Assembly: GCA_049969475.1 (NCBI GenBank)
Contig: JBMFOU010000011.1
Span: 26,674-90,673, forward strand
Reading direction: 5' to 3'
From: UBA2030 sp049969475
Lineage (GTDB): Bacteria; Bacteroidota; Bacteroidia; Bacteroidales; TTA-H9
DNA: 64,000 bases
Shown: positions 1 to 7,596 of the stretch, one piece after another
How the letters are laid out: every line of letters starts with the position of its first letter
Numbering within the stretch: position 1 is the first letter of the stretch
The notes under the pieces: generated by a model
Seen by the model: the letters and a program-made list of their open reading frames with translations, nothing else
The model's database searches: none
Told to the model about the DNA's origin: nothing
Translations under genes and position numbers: made by a program

Positions 1-42
1 CCTGAGAATCTTTCCCTTATGACTTCCTCTTATAATTCGCAC
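1..42 (-). CDS. rsmD: 16S rRNA (guanine-N2)-methyltransferase RsmD, first 14 codons only
   Basis: Only the start of this gene is in the window; the rest lies beyond base 1. A GTG at 42-40 opens a frame reading V-R-I-I-R-G-S-H-K-G-K-I-L-R, which fits the usual RsmD N-terminus (MRII.G..KG). RsmD methylates 16S rRNA in the 30S head. The GTG sits 13 bases inside the end of the DUF3822 gene, so the two are translationally linked. From knowledge of Bacteroidetes genomes, rsmD often directly follows a DUF3822 gene, which supports the call. Fourteen residues are few, so the identification rests on both motif and context. Confidence 0.6.
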   Translation of the reverse strand, partial: MRIIRGSHKGKILR

Positions 43-920
43 AACTGACTGTATATTAATGTATAAAAATAATGACCGGGAACTTCATCGAATTCAAAAG
101 TCCATCGGAGACTCTCCGGACGAGAAGGAAAATTTACCTGGCGAATATAGCGCGTTAGGATATTATGAAGGGGCGAGCCAGCTTCCACATCACCGGCCAA
201 CCACACCGGAGTAATTTCAGGATTGAGATTGAGCTGCTCGAGGACAAAGAGTACGAAATAAATAAAGTCTTCGCTTGTGGTGTAATGAAACGTATTATAA
301 AACACAAGGGTATTGCGGGCAAAATAAGCTATTTCGAACCATTCGGTACCGGGTTGAATAACGACGGCTTCCGAGATCCGGTTGAGTCGGCAAAAAAGCA
401 AGCCGGAAAGGATAAACGCCGAGGCTGCATGCCGGATAGTTGCTCCTGTGATAAGTAGTGGAAGCTGTTTGTTCCAATCCTCGTTCAAAGCGTAAACACA
501 CCAGGCATCAAGATCTGGAAGATAGTCGGCGCTGCCTGCAAAGCCTTCGGGTACAGGAAGATTAAAGGCAAGATAAAGCTCTTTCTGACTTTCATCATAA
601 AGGGGGGCTGGAACCAGGGTTACCCATCTATGGGATACAAGTATCCTGGGCTGATGAAATGGTTTTCCCAACCAGGGATGATTCATTACAAATGAGTTAA
701 AGGCTTTCAGAAGGTTCTCCGACCTTACATTGGCATTTGCCTGCAATCGAAATTCCAGGCTGTAATCGCCTAGTCCTATGAGTTTTCCATCATCTTTGCC
801 GGCAAGCACATAAGAAAAACCATCCTCCCGCAGGAGAATGGTTAGGCGATAGTCTGTGGATCGGAAAGCATCAAAACTCTTATCGGTAAATCCCTGATTA
901 AGAACAAACTTTCCGTTCAC
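30..920 (-). CDS. DUF3822 family protein
   Basis: A 296-residue protein of the DUF3822 type, found in Bacteroidetes; its biochemical role is unknown to me. It has no signal peptide or membrane segment, so it is probably cytoplasmic. The fold may be ASKHA-like, since related proteins resemble pilus-assembly ATPase-like folds, but I cannot show that here. It follows the small anchored protein at 947-1543 by 26 bases and overlaps the start of rsmD by 13 bases, so the three form a minus-strand operon. The start is ATG at 920. The pairing with rsmD is the main functional hint. Confidence 0.75.
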   Translation of the reverse strand: MNGKFVLNQGFTDKSFDAFRSTDYRLTILLREDGFSYVLAGKDDGKLIGLGDYSLEFRLQANANVRSENLLKAFNSFVMNHPWLGKPFHQPRILVSHRWVTLVPAPLYDESQKELYLAFNLPVPEGFAGSADYLPDLDAWCVYALNEDWNKQLPLLITGATIRHAASAFILSGLLFCRLNRISEAVVIQPGTEWFEIAYFARNTLVFYNTFHYTTSEDFIYFVLFVLEQLNLNPEITPVWLAGDVEAGSPLHNILTRYIRQVNFPSRPESLRWTFEFDEVPGHYFYTLIYSQLCEL

Positions 921-946
921 ATCCTGTATTTTTTAAGTAGGAAGGA

Positions 947-1543
947 TTATTCCCAGTTACCGTCAGTAGAGACTTCGGTCATTGAACCAACCTTGAGGCC
1001 AGGAAACTTATTGAGATTAGTGAGGGTGGCGTCAAGATTGCGGACTAACTGTTCATCCAAACCTTTAAGAATGTCAACATTTAAAGCAGAAGCCTGGAAA
1101 ACGGGTACCTTTAATCCGCCCTTATCAATAAAACCTGCCTCCAATTTAATGGGTACTTCAGGATTGAAAGGATTGATTTTTAGATCATCGATTTTGAAGT
1201 TTTCGCGTTTTCCAAAGAGTGAATCGTAAACCTTTGTATAACCCACTATTTCAGAAATAGTGCGAGTGAAAGTTGTATCGTTGGGGTCAGGAATCATTTT
1301 AACAACAGGAATGCTGTCGGTGTAGGCAAAGGCGAAAAGGGTATCGAAACTACCGGTGTACCTGTTTTTGGCCGATTTGTAAAATTTTTCAATTTCCCTA
1401 ATATCTTTCAACTTCTGAATGATGATGCCATACCGGTATTTTTTCTGTGTTTCGAAACGAACCGGCTCCATGATGCTCTCATAAATAAAATAAGCCAGTA
1501 CCACGATGGCTATTCCAAGTACGATTCTGATGACGTTCTTCAT
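947..1543 (-). CDS. Membrane-anchored protein of unknown function
   Basis: I do not recognise a named family. The 198-residue product starts with a single hydrophobic helix (about residues 4-20, rich in V, I, L and A) and continues as a soluble, probably extracytoplasmic domain with no Cys. It is therefore likely an N-terminally anchored periplasmic protein. The ATG at 1543 is preferred over an in-frame TTG at 1567, because that TTG lies inside a TAnnTTTG promoter box at 1565-1572. It is the first gene of an operon with DUF3822 and rsmD, 26 bases upstream of DUF3822. Confidence 0.7.
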   Translation of the reverse strand: MKNVIRIVLGIAIVVLAYFIYESIMEPVRFETQKKYRYGIIIQKLKDIREIEKFYKSAKNRYTGSFDTLFAFAYTDSIPVVKMIPDPNDTTFTRTISEIVGYTKVYDSLFGKRENFKIDDLKINPFNPEVPIKLEAGFIDKGGLKVPVFQASALNVDILKGLDEQLVRNLDATLTNLNKFPGLKVGSMTEVSTDGNWE

Positions 1544-1564
1544 GATGCATGGGTTTGAGTGGTG

Positions 1565-1572
1565 CAAAAATA
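1565..1572 (-). promoter_or_regulatory. Bacteroidetes -7 box upstream of the 947-1543 gene
   Basis: The minus strand reads TATTTTTG, an exact TAnnTTTG, about 21 bases upstream of the ATG at 1543. No clear TTG is seen 19-21 bases further upstream, so the -33 element is weak or absent. Confidence 0.5.
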
Positions 1573-1642
1573 GGTTTTTTCCGGTAACTTATGTCTAAAA
1601 ATGGTTTGAAAGGACAAAAATTCATGAGAAGCGGTTGAAAGT

Positions 1643-1783
1643 TGGTTCTGGGTTCNNNNNNNNNNNNNNNNNNNNNNNNNNNNNNNNNNNNNNNNNNNNN
1701 NNNNNNNNNNNNNNNNNNNNNNNNNNNNNNNNNNNNNNNNNNNNNNNNNNNNNNNGAGTTCTGAGTTCTGAGTTCTGAGTTTT
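1643..1783. repeat. 7-bp tandem repeat (TGAGTTC) interrupted by the gap
   Basis: Right of the N run the unit GAGTTCT occurs three times, followed by GAGTTTT (1756-1783). Left of it the related units TGGTTC and TGGGTTC abut the gap (1643-1655). The assembly evidently broke in this tandem array, so the true copy number is unknown. The opposite strand reads as repeats of AGAACTC. I infer a variable-number tandem repeat of the kind seen between genes in Bacteroidetes. Confidence 0.8.
1656..1755. other. Assembly gap, exactly 100 N
   Basis: A run of 100 N, the conventional placeholder for a gap of unknown length. Any protein read across it is meaningless. Confidence 0.99.
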
Positions 1784-1814
1784 GTTTGAAAGGGCAAAAA
1801 TTTATGAGTAGAGA

Positions 1815-3040
1815 TTAAAAGCTGTAAGAAGCCACTCCCTGTACCCTGAGATTCCCAACAGCTTCGGAAGATTTTATTTTATAGCGTAGGTCAGGCAAAC
1901 CATAAGCGGCTACAGTGTATTCCAATTCCATCCATAGGCTAAGGGGCCCTAAGTTGTAACCCATACGGGGCGCCGCTCTCCATGCATAGGCTATGTTATC
2001 TGCCCGGCCAAAAAAACGCAATGTTGCAGGCCGCTGGGTACCTAAATTCTTAAACCAACCGCCGAAAAAACCTGCTTCGTAGTTCATTAAGCGATAACTG
2101 ATGTCAACCCATGCAGAAAGGTGATTCAGGTTAATGTACCTGATGGGCTCCCCTGGCTGGGGAACTTCCTCTGCATATCCTCCGGCCATAGCGTGGTCAG
2201 GCAAATTTTGCCCAAGAACTCCCTGAACTTTGAATAAAAAATTACGGTAGTTTATTTTTCCAAAGGCAGTCAAAGAAACCCATTCCACCTTTTCTTTTGC
2301 TTGAGTTAAAGAATCAGTTATCAGGCGGGGATCAAGGCGCTTCCAGTCAACTCCAGCACCAATCAACCAATTTTCACCCTTGCTGTATTGTAATTGCAGG
2401 TGCAAATTGGGCCAGGGAGAGAATCGGAGGTAATCGACACTGTTACCTGCCGGGCCAGATGAGGCATAGTCCCGCTTCGAAAGAACAGCCCCCACCCATT
2501 TAAATTTACCCATTTCCCACTCCATGCGGAGTTGAGGGGTACGGGCAAAAGAATGAAAGGGAGCACCTGTATTCAAAGCCAGGGGGCGGGGCAATGCTTC
2601 AGGAATTATCCAGAGGTGTCCAGTATTGCCCGGCCAGAAGGTTTATACGAGGCCATCGAATGGAAATGTATGCATGACGAAGCCGAAACGCATTATTCTC
2701 AATGTTGGACGGGCCCGTAAAATCTCCTTCCACATAAGCCAAAGCATGACCCCCACCTATCGAAGTTTTCCGACTGCGGATATTTAAGCGTGTGGTCATG
2801 GCCCACATATTGAAACCAGATCTGGCATTCAAATCTTTACCATCATTACCAGGGTTAACCAATTTAGGCCAAAACACGAAAAAGCCTTCTCTGCTCTCTA
2901 CATTGAGACGCGAATCCCAGGCAGCATCTGCTCGCACAAAACCGCCTAAAACCACTGCCGGAGACTCATTCTCGGGTTGTGCGAGAACGGGTCTCAGCAT
3001 TCCTGCCGCAGAAAAAAAAGATCAATAAAATTTTCCCCAA
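1815..3040 (-). pseudogene. Outer-membrane porin-like gene with two frameshifts
   Basis: Two adjacent pieces, 3000-2599 (133 residues) and 2594-1815 (259 residues), form one beta-barrel protein when joined. The first ends GQYWTPLDNS then TGA. In the other frame the text continues I-I-P-E-A-L-P-R-P-L-A-L-N-T-G-A-P-F, as expected in Bacteroidetes porins of this type (GQYW...NTGAPF...RTPQLR). Removing one base near 2607-2611 restores the frame. Upstream, a run of eight T (minus strand; A at 3012-3019) separates a hydrophobic leader starting at TTG 3040 (L-G-K-I-L-L-I-F) from S-A-A-G-M-L-R-P-V-L-A-Q. Seven T would give a continuous signal peptide. The product is probably a roughly 400-residue outer-membrane channel. 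It is either a decaying gene or two sequencing errors. Confidence 0.75.
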
Positions 3041-3142
3041 TAATTGAATTCTATTCGTGCAATGTAACTTGTATTTTCGCTTAAAATCATAATACTGCCA
3101 AGGGATTATAAACCCTAAGGGAAAAATTGCTCTTTCCTTCCA

Positions 3143-3565
3143 TCATTTGAGATATTGAGGCAGAGAAGCCAACCTTTCAACCTGCCCCGTAATGTAGTTG
3201 GGTTTCAAGCACGTGGTGTGGGAGCCATTGGTTATAACAATGTATGGAGCACGAAAAACATAGTTGTATTGGGCCACCTGTTCAAAGGTTCGCTCGCTCA
3301 ACGACACGTCGCCTGCTTTGCATTCTACAATCATCCAGGGATTGGTTTTTTCATCGAAAACTACGATGTCGCATCTACGCTTCTGGCGATTAATTTCTAA
3401 AGAAATTTCAATTCCCACACGCCCCTTGGGATATTACATAGTTTCCACCAAATAGAGGGCAAAATGCTGACGAACCCACTCTTCAGGCGTCAGAGCCACC
3501 CACTTATTACGGAAGGGATCGAATATTTCCTGCCTATCTTCGTTGGTGCGAGTTTTCAGCTTCAT
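3143..3565 (-). pseudogene. HsdR N-terminal (HSDR_N_2)-like nuclease-fold protein with in-frame stop
   Basis: Read from ATG 3565 the frame gives 140 codons, with a TAA at codon 44 (3436-3434). Before it: M-K-L-K-T-R-T-N-E-D-R-Q-E, a segment with D-P-F-R-N-K-W, and L-V-E-T-M. After it: Y-P-K-G-R-V-G-I-E-I-S-L-E-I-N, then R-R-C-D-I-V-V-F and M-I-V-E-C-K-A. The D...E-C-K pattern is the PD-(D/E)XK nuclease signature of the stand-alone HsdR-N-like proteins of Bacteroidetes. Relatives normally run straight through this point (a residue followed by YPKG), so the stop is a lesion or an error. A TACCTTTG box at 3572-3579 lies 6 bases upstream of the ATG. A shorter product from 3418 would lack the N-terminal third but keep D and ECK. 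Confidence 0.75.
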
Positions 3566-3723
3566 GGCCGGCAAAGGTAAGGATAGGTGTTAACTTTTTA
3601 TTGTCGGCAGGGGCAATAGGATGAATATTTTAAAATACATTTCCTTGCTTATCGGCAAGAAAAAAAACAAAGATTTTAGGAATCAAGCAGATATTGGGTC
3701 AACGTTTATGAAAAACCCAGCCC

Positions 3724-5067
3724 TTATTGCCCAGATTTATTAACCACCGCTTTTCGTTTCCAGCGTCCGGTTTTATAATAGGAATAACTGGCCAGTACGC
3801 CAAAAATCCAAGCCAATGGAATAGCCCACCAGATGCCCTTTTCGCCCCACAGGCCAGATAGCCAATAGGAAAGCGGTACACGGATAATCCAGAGTGAAAG
3901 AAGCGTCACGAACATAGGTATCAATGTATCTCCGGCTCCCCGCAGCATTCCGTTGATGGTAAACATAGTGGTAAGGAGAATATAAAAAGAGGCCACTATT
4001 CGGAGGTATTCAGCGCCCTTGCTAACCACAACAGGATCGGTAGTAAAAATCTTCATGAGCTGAGGTCCAAACAGCCAGAAAACAATCGTTCCAGCTATAG
4101 CAATGATAGTGGACATTTTGAGCGTAGCTCGTAAGCCATTCCGTACCCTGTCGGTGCGGCCCGCCCCTATATTTTGCCCGGCAAATGAAGATAAAGCGGC
4201 TGAAAGATTCATAGCAGGCATTGTGGCCAATGAATCTATCCGACCAGCTGCTGAATAGGCAGCTACTGTATCTGTTCCAAAACGATTCACTATTCCATAG
4301 ATAGCCAACATTCCTAAAGAGAAAACCGTGTGCTGAACACCCGATGGCAAACCGATTTGCAGGCTTTTACGCATAATTGCTGCATCGTAAACGAACTTTC
4401 GGAAGCTGAGATTTATCAGCTTGTGCGTGCGGTTTATCCACCAGACCATGGTAATAAAAGCTCCTGCCTGCGCTAATAAGGTAGCTACAGCAACCCCCGA
4501 AATACCCCAACCGAAAACAATAACAAAGAGAAGGTCTAATACAATGTTCACTATTGTAGAAATAATGAGAAACCATAAAGGAGTGGTACTGTCGCCTATT
4601 CCCCGCAGCAAGGAAGTCATACCATTGAATCCGAAAAAGAACAAGTTTCCCCCCATGTAGATATGCAGGTAAGTTACTGCATAAGGCATAACTTCAGCGG
4701 GGAGTCCCGTAAGCTCTAGGATGGGTCGGGTCAGAATAATGCCCAGAAAGGTAGTTACCAACCCTGACCAAAACAAAAAAATCCACATGGTGTCCATGGT
4801 TTCCTTCACCTTGTCCATCTGCTTGGCCCCAAAAAATTGAGAAATAACTATACTAAACCCCATACCTACCCCAATTACCAGGGCCACCAAAACAAATATG
4901 AAGGGAAAGGAAGCACCAACAGCTGCCAGTGCTTCCTTACCAACAAAATGGCCTATTACAATACTGTCCACCACATTGTAAAGCTGCTGGAAAACATTTC
5001 CGACCAGCATGGGAATTGCAAAACGCAAAATAAGCTTTCCTTCATTACCGTCCGTGAGATCTTTCAT
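3724..5067 (-). CDS. MATE family multidrug/sodium antiporter
   Basis: A 447-residue inner-membrane protein with about 12 hydrophobic segments and the two-fold internal similarity of MatE domains. It opens with a short cytoplasmic stretch ending N-E-G-K-L-I-L-R-F-A-I-P-M-L, typical of the family, and shows the conserved Q-Q-L-Y-N-V-V-D-S-I-V-I-G region in the first helix. MATE proteins export cationic drugs or organic metabolites in exchange for Na+ or H+. It is the last gene of the operon, starting 4 bases after the retropepsin stop. The substrate cannot be read from sequence. Confidence 0.92.
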   Translation of the reverse strand: MKDLTDGNEGKLILRFAIPMLVGNVFQQLYNVVDSIVIGHFVGKEALAAVGASFPFIFVLVALVIGVGMGFSIVISQFFGAKQMDKVKETMDTMWIFLFWSGLVTTFLGIILTRPILELTGLPAEVMPYAVTYLHIYMGGNLFFFGFNGMTSLLRGIGDSTTPLWFLIISTIVNIVLDLLFVIVFGWGISGVAVATLLAQAGAFITMVWWINRTHKLINLSFRKFVYDAAIMRKSLQIGLPSGVQHTVFSLGMLAIYGIVNRFGTDTVAAYSAAGRIDSLATMPAMNLSAALSSFAGQNIGAGRTDRVRNGLRATLKMSTIIAIAGTIVFWLFGPQLMKIFTTDPVVVSKGAEYLRIVASFYILLTTMFTINGMLRGAGDTLIPMFVTLLSLWIIRVPLSYWLSGLWGEKGIWWAIPLAWIFGVLASYSYYKTGRWKRKAVVNKSGQ

Positions 5068-5071
5068 GTAT

Positions 5072-5920
5072 TTAATCTCTGATAATCATTCTTTTGTCAG
5101 TTATAAGCAATTCTGCCTGAAGTTGATAAAGCAAATCGTTGCCCAAAAGGCCATCCAGTGGAGGATACCCCAACTTCATGTAGGCTCCATTCACATGATC
5201 GAGATCGATGAGCCGAGCGGGAAAATCATGCATGACGACATGTCCTATGCTCAATTCCTGAAGATAGGCCGTGCCGAAGTACGAATTGTTGTCTTTTATT
5301 CCCTTACAGGCTTCAGGCTCAGGGATAATTTGGTTCTCATCAAAATGGCAAATAGTATGGAAATGCTTAAGATTGAATAGGGTAACGGAAGCTCCCGTAT
5401 CAATAAACATGTTCGCCGTTTGTCCCTGCACCTTGAGTTGAACGAGCAGATGAACCGTTCCAGGCAAAAGCGAGAGAGGTTTGAACCGAACTGCACGCAT
5501 GCCTCCCAGACGAAGCAAATTACGGGGAAAACTTAGCCTGGTATCAGGAAGAGTAAGCAAATCGCCGCCCAAAACCCCATGCAATGGTCCCTGAATCAGG
5601 GGCTGATAAAGCTGCTCAATCATGGATAAATCGGCTAGCAGGACATCGTAGTGCGGCAAAAGAATTTTATTGACTTTAAAATCTTGAACCCGCAATGAAT
5701 AAACGGTTAAATCCTCTCCCATTCCCAATGCCTGAAATCCAGGATCTTCGATGGCACCCTCCCCTATATAATGTCGAATTCTCCTATTACAGAAAACCGT
5801 ATGCGAGGCCCCCGTATCTATTACCATGCGAGCCGGAAGCCCGTTCAAGTAAATATTCACCCATTGATGAATTCCACGATCTTCCTTTACATGATAGACC
5901 GGAAGGGTCGATTTGGCCAT
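5072..5920 (-). CDS. Tandem (two-domain) retropepsin-like aspartic protease
   Basis: The 282-residue protein carries two retropepsin halves. Each has the catalytic D-T-G-A-S motif (Asp35 and Asp174) and a downstream hydrophobic-Gly motif (G-V-L-G-G-D-L-L at 115-122 and D-G-L-L-G-N-D-L-L at 256-264). Retroviral proteases are homodimers of one such half, so this chain could fold as an internal pseudodimer with two Asp at one active site. Both halves keep all motif residues. No signal peptide or membrane segment is seen, so it is probably cytoplasmic. It lies 17 bases after the nucleoside kinase and 4 bases before the MATE gene. The family matches Asp_protease_2 types; the substrate is unknown. 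Confidence 0.88.
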   Translation of the reverse strand: MAKSTLPVYHVKEDRGIHQWVNIYLNGLPARMVIDTGASHTVFCNRRIRHYIGEGAIEDPGFQALGMGEDLTVYSLRVQDFKVNKILLPHYDVLLADLSMIEQLYQPLIQGPLHGVLGGDLLTLPDTRLSFPRNLLRLGGMRAVRFKPLSLLPGTVHLLVQLKVQGQTANMFIDTGASVTLFNLKHFHTICHFDENQIIPEPEACKGIKDNNSYFGTAYLQELSIGHVVMHDFPARLIDLDHVNGAYMKLGYPPLDGLLGNDLLYQLQAELLITDKRMIIRD

Positions 5921-5937
5921 GGATAGATCGTATAGCT

Positions 5938-7596
5938 TTAGTAAATAAAACTACTTCCGCCCAAAAATTCGCGTAAAATACTCGTAGGCGGAATTTCGCG
6001 GGCCGATATAGGCTGAAAATAGGACAGAAATTTCAAAAGGCGGTTGGCTTCAGCAAATTCAGGTTCGCATTCGGGGATGGTTTTTAACAGGGGTTCGGCA
6101 TAGGTTTTCAATACAGCAAGTTCGTAGAGCAAGGCTGAATTAAACATCACGTCGGAATTTTCCTGATAAGGGAAAATATATTTTTCCTCCCCGCTACGTA
6201 CACTGGGCCAGCGGCGAAGAGTTTCGAGGGCAGAATACCCCCTGAAACGGTAGTCGCGTACCAAACGCCGAATAAGTCTATTGTCAGTGGAATGTATGGG
6301 ATTTTGTGCATCAATGGCTATCTGTGTGAGCGCCGAGACAAAAATGCCGAATTTGCAGGAGGGCTCTAAGTCGGGTGTAAGCTCGGGGTTAAGGCCATGA
6401 ATGCCTTCCACTACGAGAATCTGATCCTTCGACATACGGAGGGGAGTTGACGAAAGAGTTCTCTTGCCGGTATTAAAATCGAAACGGGGCAGCCTCACCT
6501 CCTTTCCTCGCATTAAGTCGTTAAGGTTTTCATTAAAAATCTGTATATCAATAGCTTTAATAGTTTCAAAATCATAGTCTCCATTTTCGTTCCGGGGTGT
6601 CAGTTCCCTGTCCACAAAGTAATTATCCAGTGAAATCTGGAGGGGTTTCAGACCCAGCACCATCAGCTGAATAGACAGACGCTTACTGAAGGTAGTTTTC
6701 CCGGAAGAAGAAGGGCCTGAAATGAGCACGATGCGCACATGATCGCGCAGTTTGTATATTTTATCAGCAATGCGGGCAATACGTTTTTCGTGAAGGGCCT
6801 CTGCAATCTTAATAAAATCCGTATCACGTTTTTCTCGTGTGGCTTCGTTGAGGTCGCCCACATAGGGTGCACCCAGAATATTTACCCACTTGCGATGCTC
6901 ACGAAACACTTTAAACAACTTGGGCTGGTGAAATACCTTTTCAGGAATCTCGAAGGTTTCGGGATCTGGCACTCTGATTAGGATACCTTTGTAATAGAGT
7001 TGCAGGTCGAAGCGGGTCAGATATCCCGTTGATGGCACCAGATAACCATAAAAATAATTGATGTATCCATTCATTCCGTACACCGACGTATACATTTCGT
7101 GTCTGAGCCTGAACAGCTTGGCTTTTTCGTGATGTCCGTGCTTTTCGAAGAGATCGGCCGCTTCGGGAGTAGGAATTTCTTTTCGCGTGAAGGGTAAGTC
7201 ATTTTTAACCAACTCTTCCATTTTTTCACGCAAGGCCTGAATAAGTTCCTGGTTCACCTCGGCGCCATCTACTTCTGCATACCATCCCTTACTCACTCCA
7301 TGCTCGATACGAAGAAACGCATGGGGCTTCAACTCCCGAAGTGCCGCATATAAAAGAAAAGCCACACTACGCACATACATCCGATATCCTATGGGATGCG
7401 TGTAATCAATAAATTGAATGGTTTTAGGTTTGTAAAGATCGTAATCAAGTTCCCTCAATTTGTTGTTTACCAGGGCTCCCAAAATCGGATACCGGGTCTT
7501 GGTTTTTAGGTCTTCTGCAATCTCCCGCAACGTGATGCCTCTGGGATAAGACTTGCGCACATTGTCGTTCAGACAGATAATTTCTATGCTGCTCAT
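5938..7596 (-). CDS. Uridine kinase-like nucleoside kinase with TGS/ThrRS-like N-terminus
   Basis: A 552-residue protein. Residues 1-65 resemble a TGS domain, and 70-230 resemble the second additional domain of threonyl-tRNA synthetase (note H-G-H-H-E-K-A at 153-159 and Y-G-M-N-G-Y near 173). A phosphoribulokinase/uridine kinase domain follows, with P-loop G-P-S-S-S-G-K-T at 294-301 and the nucleoside-binding D-N-Y-F stretch after it. It should phosphorylate a nucleoside, probably uridine or cytidine, with ATP or GTP. The N-terminal fusion is normal for this Bacteroidetes/Firmicutes family. Its ATG overlaps the end of uvrA by 4 bases, so the two are translationally coupled. Confidence 0.9.
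   Translation of the reverse strand: MSSIEIICLNDNVRKSYPRGITLREIAEDLKTKTRYPILGALVNNKLRELDYDLYKPKTIQFIDYTHPIGYRMYVRSVAFLLYAALRELKPHAFLRIEHGVSKGWYAEVDGAEVNQELIQALREKMEELVKNDLPFTRKEIPTPEAADLFEKHGHHEKAKLFRLRHEMYTSVYGMNGYINYFYGYLVPSTGYLTRFDLQLYYKGILIRVPDPETFEIPEKVFHQPKLFKVFREHRKWVNILGAPYVGDLNEATREKRDTDFIKIAEALHEKRIARIADKIYKLRDHVRIVLISGPSSSGKTTFSKRLSIQLMVLGLKPLQISLDNYFVDRELTPRNENGDYDFETIKAIDIQIFNENLNDLMRGKEVRLPRFDFNTGKRTLSSTPLRMSKDQILVVEGIHGLNPELTPDLEPSCKFGIFVSALTQIAIDAQNPIHSTDNRLIRRLVRDYRFRGYSALETLRRWPSVRSGEEKYIFPYQENSDVMFNSALLYELAVLKTYAEPLLKTIPECEPEFAEANRLLKFLSYFQPISAREIPPTSILREFLGGSSFIY

Larger units (their letters stand above)
1605..1821. repeat. Imperfect direct repeat pair flanking the assembly gap
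   Basis: Two 37-base copies, 1605-1641 and 1785-1821, match at 31 of 37 positions and lie on either side of a 7-bp tandem repeat and the N run. The right copy contains the stop codon of the damaged porin gene (TAA at 1817-1815, minus strand). This suggests a local duplication of the porin 3' end with the tandem repeat between the copies. No transposase is seen nearby. Confidence 0.7.

Noticed and set aside
1540..1797. Minus-strand open frame across the N run
   Set aside because: It is mostly N and tandem repeat; no protein can be read.
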